Assembly: GCA_016868955.1 (NCBI GenBank)
Contig: VGFF01000132.1
Span: 1 to 5,580 of the forward strand
Length of the DNA stretch: 5,580 bases
Direction: 5' to 3'
From: Armatimonadota bacterium
GTDB taxonomy: Bacteria; Sysuimicrobiota; Sysuimicrobiia; Sysuimicrobiales; VGFF01
Part shown: piece by piece, positions 1-4,751 of the stretch
Position numbering within the stretch: the first letter of the stretch is position 1
How the letters are laid out: each line of letters starts with the position of its first letter
The notes under the pieces: model-generated
Seen by the model: only the letters and a program-made list of their open reading frames with translations
What the model was told of the DNA's origin: nothing
Database searches by the model: none
Translations under genes and position numbers: made by a program

Positions 1-86
1 CAGCCGTGCCATTCGGCGGCGTCTGTTTCATCGGTCTCATCCTCATCCCCTTCAACGGTGACGATGAGCCGAAAATCCTCCGCTAG
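1..86 (+). CDS. C-terminal end of a probable membrane protein (partial)
   Basis: The third forward frame is open from the window edge to a TAG at 84-86 and gives 27 residues. They contain a hydrophobic stretch, GGVCFIGLILIPF, followed by a short charged tail, NGDDEPKILR. That pattern of a last transmembrane helix plus a short polar, probably cytoplasmic, tail is typical of the end of a transporter such as an MFS permease, but the fragment is too short to name a family. The other two forward frames look less protein-like: one stops within 60 bases and the other is a low-complexity serine-rich run. The gene is on the strand opposite to the regulator at 396-1202, and the two are separated by a remnant-bearing gap. 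The 5' part lies outside the window. I am moderately sure it is a real gene end and unsure of its function. Confidence 0.5.
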   Translation, partial: AVPFGGVCFIGLILIPFNGDDEPKILR

Positions 87-124
87 CCAAACACATCAAT
101 CTGTCTCAGGGGTGCTGACGGGGA

Positions 125-196
125 ACACTTGGCTGCGACCGCCTCGATCCCGCCCGAACGCCCTTCGAGGTAGGGCGCGAAGTCGAGGGTCGGAAT
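125..196 (-). pseudogene. N-terminal remnant of an isopenicillin N synthase-like 2OG-Fe(II) oxygenase
   Basis: Read on the minus strand from 196, the translation begins IPTLDFAPYLEG and continues RSGGIEAVAAKC. This matches the stereotyped start of bacterial isopenicillin N synthase-like, non-haem Fe(II)/2-oxoglutarate oxygenases: an IPxxDFxPYLxG block, then an alanine-rich helix leading to the conserved GFFxxxNHG region. Intact members are about 300-350 residues; here similarity stops after about 24 codons. The frame then runs into unrelated sequence and a TAG at 83-85, which overlaps the stop of the membrane-protein fragment on the other strand. An in-frame TAG at 197-199 sits directly before the first conserved codon, so no start codon serves this piece. 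The iron-binding HxD...H residues are absent. It is best read as the stub left when a rearrangement removed the rest of the gene. The family call rests on pattern memory over a short segment. Confidence 0.55.
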
Positions 197-289
197 CTAC
201 TCGGTCGAATCCGGATGGTCGATGAGCGCGAGGGCTTCCGCGTCGTCGGCAATCTTACCCCTGACATCGCGAACGTTGACGTCTCCCAT
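197..289 (-). CDS. Short ORF (30 codons) in frame with the oxygenase remnant
   Basis: An ATG at 289 opens a 30-codon frame ending in TAG at 197-199. It begins MGDVNVRDVRGKIADD and ends ALIDHPDSTE. The composition is protein-like, without the arginine runs of chance frames in GC-rich DNA. A weak purine stretch (AGGGTGG) lies about 6 bases before the ATG. The frame is the same one that continues, past the TAG, into the oxygenase remnant. It may therefore be the leader of the same broken gene, with the TAG as a nonsense mutation, or a separate small or vestigial gene. The bases around the junction contain a near-duplicate, GATTCGACC then GATTCCGACC 14 bases on, which could mark a small duplication. 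I do not recognise it as a known family. Confidence 0.3.
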   Translation of the reverse strand: MGDVNVRDVRGKIADDAEALALIDHPDSTE

Positions 290-323
290 GGCGGCCACCC
301 TATGGTTCCGTCGCATACCGAAG

Positions 324-335
324 TTGTCCGGACAA
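324..335. promoter_or_regulatory. Perfect 12-bp palindrome TTGTCCGGACAA, operator-like
   Basis: TTGTCCGGACAA equals its own reverse complement. The TTGT-N4-ACAA layout resembles half-sites bound by dimeric helix-turn-helix repressors, including FadR-type GntR proteins. It lies beyond the terminator of the GntR gene and 35 bases before the ATG of the short minus-strand ORF at 289. It may thus be the leftover control site of the broken gene. No clear -35/-10 pair with correct spacing accompanies it, and no second copy was seen in the window. Confidence 0.3.
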
Positions 336-342
336 ATACACG

Positions 343-372
343 AAAAAGGGCGCCGGTTCAAGCCACCGGCGC
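343..372 (-). terminator. Intrinsic terminator of the GntR-family regulator gene
   Basis: On the minus strand the RNA would read GCGCCGGT, a 7-base loop GGCUUGA, ACCGGCGC, then CC and UUUUU. The 8-bp stem pairs 350-357 with 365-372 without mismatch. The T tract comes from the run of five A at 343-347 on the + strand. The hairpin starts 23 bases past the stop codon of the regulator (398-396). Strong stem, short loop and U tract make this a clear rho-independent terminator, and it shows that the regulator transcript is not meant to continue into the remnant region. Confidence 0.85.
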
Positions 373-395
373 GCTGCCGCCGGCGGTGCCGCGCG

Positions 396-1202
396 TCAGC
401 GCCCTTCGGCGTCGTGCTCGCGGTAGAAGTCGGTGACCAAGCGGTAGTTGCGCGGATGGCAGTAGAGGTGGATGTGCGCGATCGGTTCACCCGAGCGGGT
501 AAAAAATGTCCGCTCCAGGACGACGGTCGGTTGATCGGGGTTGAGTTCGAGGATACGGCGGGCGGGCGGGGGCGGCACCGCTGCCCACGCCACTTGCCGC
601 GCGCGCGCAGCCCGAAGGCCGCAATACTCCTCGATCAGTTTTAGAAGGAATTGGGACGCCAAGAGGTTGCGCGGGACGGCGGCGCCGAACTCCGGCCGCG
701 TAAATACGGTCGAGTAGGACTGCGGCCCGGCCGCGGTTCGCATCACGCGAACCGCGCGGAATAGCGAGCCGTCCTTGCCGACCCCGAGCAGGCTGGCCTC
801 CTTGGGAAACTGTTTGGCCGGAACCGGCCCGACCGACAAATCGTCGGCCGCGTAGAAATCGCCGTACATGGCCTCAAGCGATCCGACCGACCAGCTGCCC
901 TGCGAAAAGCCGCGTCGAACGATGGTGGTCCGCGTCCCGCGTCGCCGTTCGATCAACCCATCGATCACCAGCTTGTGCAACGCGGTTCGGATCGTGTGCC
1001 GACTGACCTTGAACTCGCGCATCAGGGTGAGTTCGGGCGGCAGGCTTCCGGTCTTGGCGTACTTCCCGCTGATGATCCGCCGCCGCAGCGTGGCGAACAC
1101 CTGGGCGTTGATCGGGATCGACTTCTTTTTGCGCGGCTTGGGGGCGTCGACTGTTCCGCGGGCAATGCGGTGCGGGGTCGGCGACGCTATTTCGTCAGTC
1201 AT
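396..1202 (-). CDS. GntR-family transcriptional regulator, HutC/UTRA type
   Basis: The 268-residue protein is a one-component, ligand-sensing cytoplasmic transcription factor, usually a repressor. Residues about 30-97 form the GntR winged helix-turn-helix: an INAQVFATLRRRIISGKY helix, the TGSLPPELTLMREFKVSRHT block and IRTALHKLVIDGLIERRRGT, with GSLPPE and SRHTIR at the expected places. Residues about 115-260 look like a UTRA effector-binding domain, with the RVMRTAAGPQSYSTVF, VVLERTFFTRSGEPIAH and HLYCHPRNYRLV segments. The family's usual length is about 240-270. The frame could extend to a GTG at 1295, but the added residues (rich in arginine and proline) are not GntR-like, so the ATG at 1202 is preferred; only a weak GAGA purine patch precedes it. 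A basic KPRKKK stretch lies before the helix-turn-helix. The gene is divergent to the LLM oxidoreductase across 242 bp, the classic layout for a regulator controlling its neighbour and itself. The ligand is unknown. Confidence 0.88.
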   Translation of the reverse strand: MTDEIASPTPHRIARGTVDAPKPRKKKSIPINAQVFATLRRRIISGKYAKTGSLPPELTLMREFKVSRHTIRTALHKLVIDGLIERRRGTRTTIVRRGFSQGSWSVGSLEAMYGDFYAADDLSVGPVPAKQFPKEASLLGVGKDGSLFRAVRVMRTAAGPQSYSTVFTRPEFGAAVPRNLLASQFLLKLIEEYCGLRAARARQVAWAAVPPPPARRILELNPDQPTVVLERTFFTRSGEPIAHIHLYCHPRNYRLVTDFYREHDAEGR

Positions 1203-1257
1203 CGGTCTGTCTCGCGGGCAATGCTCTTGACGGCGGACGTCGCCGGGTTGCCGCAAC

Positions 1258-1263
1258 GTTATA
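1258..1263 (-). promoter_or_regulatory. Candidate -10 element for the GntR gene
   Basis: On the minus strand TATAAC (one mismatch to TATAAT) lies 55 bases before the chosen ATG. The hexamer 17 bases upstream is TATCCA, a poor -35. It is the best AT-rich hexamer on this strand close to the gene, so the call is tentative. Confidence 0.3.
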
Positions 1264-1325
1264 GCGGCTGGTACCGACGTTGGATACCGCTGCACCGCAC
1301 GGATCGACCGCGGGTAGTTCCGGCT

Positions 1326-1352
1326 TCACCGAGCCGCGGCTATAGTCACCGA
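1326..1352 (+). promoter_or_regulatory. Candidate LLM promoter region with flanking direct repeat
   Basis: TCACCGA occurs at 1326-1332 and again at 1346-1352, exactly 20 bases apart, about two helical turns. The repeats bracket a 10-bp palindrome AGCCGCGGCT (1332-1341) and a -10-like TATAGT (1341-1346). A repressor bound here would cover the probable promoter of the LLM gene. The hexamer 17 bases upstream of TATAGT (TTCCGG) is a poor -35, so promoter strength would depend on an activator or the site is wrong. The divergent GntR protein is the natural candidate binder, but its family usually uses inverted rather than direct repeats. Confidence 0.3.
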
Positions 1353-1432
1353 ATAACCGATGATTCCCGGGCTCGATGCCGCGCCGCCAAGCTTGGTCGG
1401 CGCCGCCGGTAGCGGCTCGACTCGATTGTTCT

Positions 1433-1437
1433 GGAGG
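1433..1437 (+). promoter_or_regulatory. Ribosome binding site of the LLM gene
   Basis: GGAGG lies 7 bases before the ATG at 1445. It decides the start: an upstream in-frame ATG at 1376 would add 23 residues that do not resemble the family and lacks such a site. Confidence 0.85.
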
Positions 1438-1444
1438 CACCGCG

Positions 1445-2302
1445 ATGCAACTGAGCGCGTTTTTCCCGACCGTGGAAATCGGTCGCGACCCGGTCAAGAT
1501 TCGGGATTGGGCGCAGGCCGCTGAGGATCTCGGTTACCGCGATATCGAGGTCGCCGATCACGTGTTCGGCGTGACCGCGCGCGACGGCTGGAAGCCCCGC
1601 TACGACGCGTCCGCCGCCTTCCACGAGACGTTGACGACGCTCGCCTTCCTCGCCGCCGTGACCACGAAAATTAGGCTATCGACCGGCGTCTTGATCTTGC
1701 CGCAGCGGCAGACCGGCGTGGTCGCCAAGCAGGCCGCCGAGGTCGACATCCTGAGCGCTGGGCGCTTGCGCTTGGGCGTCGGGGTCGGGGCGAACTTTCC
1801 CGAATACGAAGCGCTCGGCGTCGACTTCAAGTCGCGCGGCGCGCGGCAAGCCGAGCAGGTTCAGGTGATGCGGCGGCTGTGGACCGAGGATTCCGTCACC
1901 TTTACCGGCCGCTTCCATGACCTGCGCGACGTCAGTCTCGTGCCGAAACCGATCCAAGCGCCGATCCCGATTTGGTTCGGCGGGTCATCCGACGCCACCA
2001 TCGAACGGGCGGCCCGACTGGGCGACGGGTGGATGCCGATCCTGCCGCCCGACGCCGGCGCGGCCAAAGTGGCGCTGTTGTACGACCGGTTGCGGGCGTA
2101 CGGGCGGGATCCGGCCGCTTTCGGCCTCGAGGCGTGGTTAGCGGCGGTCGATCCCGACCCTGAACGCTGGGCGGCGGCAGCGACGGCCTGGCGCCGGCTC
2201 GGCGCCGGCATGGTGATGCTGTGGCCGGCCTACCCGATCGCCACCTTCGACGACCAAATCGCGACCCTCCGGCGCTTCAAAGAGGCCGTTGCTGCCTACT
2301 AG
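1445..2302 (+). CDS. LLM-class (luciferase-like) flavin-dependent oxidoreductase
   Basis: The 285-residue protein belongs to the bacterial luciferase-like TIM-barrel superfamily, which uses FMN or F420 to oxidise or reduce small organic substrates in the cytoplasm. It begins MQLSAFFPTVEIGRDP. Visible family landmarks are AEDLGYRDIEVADHVFG (about 26-42, with the DH pair at 38-39), LSTGVLILPQRQTGVVAKQAAEVDILSAGRL, the glycine loop LGVGVGANFPEYEALGVDF, and IPIWFGGSSDATIERAARLGDGW. The order and length fit the F420-dependent LLM subgroup (TIGR03619-like). The sequence alone does not say whether the cofactor is F420 or FMN, and many proteobacterial members are only annotated as F420-dependent by similarity. 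It is divergent from the GntR regulator and is probably its target. It converges on the 2Fe-2S subunit gene. Its substrate is unknown; related LLM enzymes include ring-opening monooxygenases of pyrimidines and reduced pyridines, so a role in N-heterocycle breakdown is possible but unproven. Confidence 0.9.
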   Translation: MQLSAFFPTVEIGRDPVKIRDWAQAAEDLGYRDIEVADHVFGVTARDGWKPRYDASAAFHETLTTLAFLAAVTTKIRLSTGVLILPQRQTGVVAKQAAEVDILSAGRLRLGVGVGANFPEYEALGVDFKSRGARQAEQVQVMRRLWTEDSVTFTGRFHDLRDVSLVPKPIQAPIPIWFGGSSDATIERAARLGDGWMPILPPDAGAAKVALLYDRLRAYGRDPAAFGLEAWLAAVDPDPERWAAAATAWRRLGAGMVMLWPAYPIATFDDQIATLRRFKEAVAAY

Positions 2303-2312
2303 CTATAGCTAG
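2299..2312. repeat. Perfect 14-bp palindrome CTAGCTATAGCTAG over the LLM stop codon
   Basis: The sequence equals its own reverse complement and includes the TAG stop of the LLM gene (2300-2302). It is AT-rich within GC-rich surroundings and contains two CTAG tetranucleotides, which are rare in many proteobacterial genomes. As RNA it would make only a 5-bp stem with a 4-base loop and no U tract, so it is a poor terminator. It shares the heptamer GCTATAG with the divergent promoter region (1339-1345). Confidence 0.35.
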
Positions 2313-2331
2313 CGGGGGCGCGGAACCGGCT

Positions 2332-2344
2332 GAGCGGTCCGCTC
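2332..2344. terminator. Weak inverted repeat between convergent genes
   Basis: GAGCGG-T-CCGCTC is a perfect inverted repeat, in practice a 5-bp stem with a triloop. It ends on the first base of the stop codon of the 2Fe-2S subunit gene, in the 41-bp space between the two convergent stops. No T tract follows on either strand. It may slow or help end transcription in both directions, but on sequence alone this is weak. Confidence 0.25.
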
Positions 2345-2835
2345 TACTTAGGACGGCGCGCGGCGGTCGCTTTTACCGCCCTCACGATCGGCTGGTACCC
2401 GGTGCAACGGCATAAGTTGCCGGCCATGTACTCTTTGATCTGGGTTTCGGTCGGATCCGGAGTTTCGGCGAGCAGCGCTGTCGCCGCCATCAGCATCCCC
2501 GGGGTGCAATAGCCGCACTGCAATGCGTGATGATTGCGAAACTCCTCTTGCAGCGGCGACAGCCGGTCGTCTTGCGCCAAGCTCTCGATCGTACGGATCG
2601 TCGCGCCGTCGGCTTGCACCGCGAACACCAGGCAACTGCGCGCCGGACGGTCGTCGAGCAGGATGGTGCAGGCGCCGCAGGCGCCGTGTGCGCACCCGAC
2701 ATGCGTACCGGTCAGACGCAGCCGGTGGCGCAGGAAATCGACCAAGAGAAAACGCGTCTCGACCTCCGCCGAGACGCTCCGCCCGTTGACGGTCATGGTT
2801 ACGCGCCGCGTATGGGCGTCAGTGCTTGGTGCCAT
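2344..2835 (-). CDS. 2Fe-2S small subunit of a molybdenum hydroxylase (CoxS/XdhC-type iron-sulfur subunit)
   Basis: This 163-residue protein is the electron-transfer subunit of the xanthine dehydrogenase/CO dehydrogenase family. It carries two 2Fe-2S clusters that pass electrons from the molybdenum site to FAD. All eight ligands are present: Cys48, Cys53, Cys56 and Cys68 in the plant-ferredoxin-like N-terminal domain (GCAHGACGAC...SC), and Cys107, Cys110, Cys142 and Cys144 in the helical C-terminal domain (QCGYCTPGM and LCRCTGYQ). Length is normal (about 150-170). The start at 2835 is supported by a purine-rich site (GGAAGGGG) 6 bases upstream; an ATG at 2796 is a less likely alternative. It overlaps the end of the FAD-subunit gene by 17 bases, implying translational coupling. 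It is the last gene of the operon in the direction of transcription. Close relatives include nicotinate, isoquinoline, quinoline and CO dehydrogenases; the substrate is set by the large subunit, which is not in the window. Confidence 0.94.
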   Translation of the reverse strand: MAPSTDAHTRRVTMTVNGRSVSAEVETRFLLVDFLRHRLRLTGTHVGCAHGACGACTILLDDRPARSCLVFAVQADGATIRTIESLAQDDRLSPLQEEFRNHHALQCGYCTPGMLMAATALLAETPDPTETQIKEYMAGNLCRCTGYQPIVRAVKATAARRPK

Positions 2836-3688
2836 CGCGAGCCCCTTCCAACGCCTTCTTGACCAGAGCGCCGGTCACGTGTTTTCGGTACTTAGCGGTA
2901 GCGTGCGTATCGTCGATCGGGTCGACGGCTGCGGTCGCGAGATGGCGCGCTTCGACGATCAAGGCCGGCGTCAACGTCTGACCCTTCAGCGCCGCTTCGA
3001 CCGTCGTGAGGCGCACCGGCGCCGATTCGACCCCGATCGCGGCGAGCCGTGCGGCGGCGATGCCGCCGCCTGGCGTCCACGCGACGTAGGCAGCGAGGCC
3101 GGCAATGGCGATGCCCTCCTGACGGAGCCCGACTTCGAAGAAATCGGCGAAGGCGGCGGCGTCGATCGTCGGAAACACGACCGCACGCAGCATCTCGTCG
3201 GACTCGACGACGGTTGTCATGTCGCCCTGGAAAAACTCGCGCGCCGGCACCTCGCGCCGCCCCGATCGCCGTTCCAGCACCATGGTCGCATCGAGCGCCA
3301 CCGCGACGCCGGGAAGCTCGGCGGCGCGGTCGGCGTGGGCCAACGTCCCGCCGACGGTGGCGCGCGTACGGACCGCGATCGGGCCGGCCTGAGCCAGGGC
3401 CCGGGCAATCAGCGGGCAGTGCGCGCCGGTGAGCGCGGACCGCTCGGCCTCGATCTGTCGCACCATCGCGCCGTAATTGACGCCGGCGGCGGTCCGCTCG
3501 ATGCGCCCGAGGTCGGCGCAGCGATTGAGATCGATCAGCACCTCGGGCCGCACCATGCGCAGGTTCATCAACGGAACCAGGCTTTGTCCGCCGGCCAGAA
3601 GCCTTGCGTCCGCGCCGTGCTGGGCGAGGAGCGCGAGCACCTCGTCCACGCGCTCGGGCGCGCAATAGGCGAAAGCCGGGGGTTTCAT
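2819..3688 (-). CDS. FAD-binding medium subunit of a molybdenum hydroxylase (CoxM-type)
   Basis: The 289-residue protein is the FAD subunit that accepts electrons from the 2Fe-2S subunit and passes them to an external acceptor. FAD-binding motifs are at residues 32-44 (AGGQSLVPLMNLR) and 111-126 (TVGGTLAHADRAAELP). The usual second motif reads AHADPAAE; here proline is replaced by arginine, a mild deviation. The start KPPAFAYCAPERVDEVLALL is the standard family opening, and the end KYRKHVTGALVKKAL is the standard CO dehydrogenase flavoprotein C-terminal domain. Length is typical (about 280-295). It starts 15 bases after the hydrolase stop, with no strong ribosome binding site, and overlaps the next gene by 17 bases. 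The three genes are therefore almost certainly one transcript. Molybdenum hydroxylases of this set hydroxylate aromatic N-heterocycles, purines, aldehydes or CO; the partner large subunit would decide. Confidence 0.93.
   Translation of the reverse strand: MKPPAFAYCAPERVDEVLALLAQHGADARLLAGGQSLVPLMNLRMVRPEVLIDLNRCADLGRIERTAAGVNYGAMVRQIEAERSALTGAHCPLIARALAQAGPIAVRTRATVGGTLAHADRAAELPGVAVALDATMVLERRSGRREVPAREFFQGDMTTVVESDEMLRAVVFPTIDAAAFADFFEVGLRQEGIAIAGLAAYVAWTPGGGIAAARLAAIGVESAPVRLTTVEAALKGQTLTPALIVEARHLATAAVDPIDDTHATAKYRKHVTGALVKKALEGARDGTKH
2842..2849 (-). promoter_or_regulatory. Ribosome binding site of the 2Fe-2S subunit gene, inside the FAD-subunit gene
   Basis: On the minus strand GGAAGGGG lies 6 bases before the ATG at 2835 and within the last codons of the FAD-subunit gene. 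It fixes the start of the small subunit and lets both subunits be made in step. Confidence 0.65.
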
Positions 3689-3703
3689 CGCGGCGCCGCC
3701 ATC

Positions 3704-4708
3704 CTATCGCGCCAGCAGGTCGGCGATCGCGCGATCGAAGAACTCGATGTCGGCGGGATCGCTCCCCGGGGCGGCGCCGCGGTGGCCCCAGATCGACGGG
3801 ATCACCCGCAACTCCGCGTTCGGCATCGACGCAACCTCGATCTCGCTGTCCTCCGGCGGGAAGTAAAGATCGGTTCGCGAGGGCATGACCATCGCTTTCG
3901 GCGTGATCGCGCGCAGCGCGGCAGGGAAGTCTTTCTCGAATCGGTCGTTGTCGCTGATATCGGCCACTTCCCAGGTCGCGATCTGAGCGAGCAGATCGTT
4001 GACGTCGCCCAGCGCGATCGGTACGTCGCGATCGACATAATCTTGCGTGGTCTTGTAGCCCATGGCGAGGTGCCGGCGTTGCCGATACCAAGCCTGCGAC
4101 AATCCCCAAGCGTCGACGTTGAGGCGAAACCGGCGCAATGAACCGATCGGGTTGGTCCGGTACTCGCCGTTCCGCCACTCGGGGTCCGAGGTCAGCGCCA
4201 GCTTGAGGCAGGCGAGATGGACGTAGTTGTGTTGCGCGGTCCGAGCCGACCCGGACATCGGCAGGATGCGTTCGACTTCGTCCGGAAAGTAGGACCCCCA
4301 CTGGAACGCGACCTGGGCGCCCATCGACCGCCCGATCACGAGCTTGAGCTTCTCGATCCCGAACTTCTCCCGCACCAGCCGCCGTTCCATCTTGGCATTG
4401 TCGAGGATACTGACGCGCGGGAACCGCGACCGGTCGAAGGGCGGCGACGTGTTGCTCGGCGAGGACGACATACCGTTGCCAAACATGTCGACCCCGATGA
4501 TGAAGTAGCAGGCCGGATCGAGCGCGCGTCCGGGGCCGATGATCCAGTCGAGGTCCTTGGTCGTCCCCGTGCACCACGTCGGAAACAGGACCGCGTTGTC
4601 CTTCTTCGCGTTGAGCTCGCCGAAGGTGCGATAGGAGAGAAACGCCGCCGGCAGATGGCCGCCATATTGGAGGTCCACCGCGCCCAACTCGAAGCGTCCG
4701 CCGGTCAT
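3704..4708 (-). CDS. MetX-like alpha/beta-fold hydrolase (homoserine O-acyltransferase family, probable catabolic hydrolase)
   Basis: The 334-residue protein has the alpha/beta-hydrolase fold and the domain plan of the homoserine O-acetyltransferase (MetX) family. The likely catalytic triad is Ser128 in the nucleophile elbow VIGRSMGAQ, Asp280 in SRTDLYFPPED and His309 in IWGHRGAAPG. The start region has the family's SYRTFGELN and the IIGVDMFGNGMSSSPSN segment. Authentic MetX proteins have a GGSMGG elbow and GHDAFL around the histidine. Both differ here, and no methionine gene is nearby, so hydrolysis of an ester, amide or formyl-amide is more likely than acyl transfer. This is inference. The frame extends upstream to a TTG at 4726, but the ATG at 4708 is preferred, with only a weak CAGG before it. 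It follows the flavin monooxygenase by 43 bases and precedes the FAD subunit by 15. In nicotinate pathways an alpha/beta hydrolase (NicD) deformylates N-formylmaleamate, but that enzyme is shorter and from another subfamily. Confidence 0.85.
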   Translation of the reverse strand: MTGGRFELGAVDLQYGGHLPAAFLSYRTFGELNAKKDNAVLFPTWCTGTTKDLDWIIGPGRALDPACYFIIGVDMFGNGMSSSPSNTSPPFDRSRFPRVSILDNAKMERRLVREKFGIEKLKLVIGRSMGAQVAFQWGSYFPDEVERILPMSGSARTAQHNYVHLACLKLALTSDPEWRNGEYRTNPIGSLRRFRLNVDAWGLSQAWYRQRRHLAMGYKTTQDYVDRDVPIALGDVNDLLAQIATWEVADISDNDRFEKDFPAALRAITPKAMVMPSRTDLYFPPEDSEIEVASMPNAELRVIPSIWGHRGAAPGSDPADIEFFDRAIADLLAR

Positions 4709-4751
4709 AGCCTGAACCGCAGTCAAAAGAAGATGTCGCCGGGCGAGCCCG

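Noticed and set aside
222..644. 140-codon + strand frame across the gap and into the regulator gene
   Set aside because: It overlaps the regulator's C-terminus and its terminator, has no ribosome binding site and has an arginine-rich, non-domain translation.
1203..1295. Longer start (GTG at 1295) for the GntR regulator
   Set aside because: The 31 added residues do not resemble the family, and the stretch overlaps the candidate promoter; the ATG at 1202 gives the normal family length.
3724..3737. 14-bp perfect palindrome CGATCGCGCGATCG
   Set aside because: It lies inside the coding end of the hydrolase gene, where codons for RAIAD-type residues in GC-rich DNA readily give GCGATCGC patterns. 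Nothing suggests a regulatory role.
2534..4141. A 535-codon open frame on the + strand antisense to the operon
   Set aside because: It overlaps three genes with clear family motifs on the other strand. Its translation is rich in Arg, Gly, His and Asp without domain structure, as expected for a mirrored frame in GC-rich coding DNA.
2892..4577. A 561-codon open frame on the - strand spanning the hydrolase and FAD-subunit genes
   Set aside because: It runs in another frame through two well-supported genes and is dominated by Arg, Asp and Ala. It is a compositional shadow, not a protein.
4709..4726. TTG at 4726 as start of the MetX-like hydrolase
   Set aside because: It has no ribosome binding site, and the ATG six codons later gives a normal N-terminus for the family.
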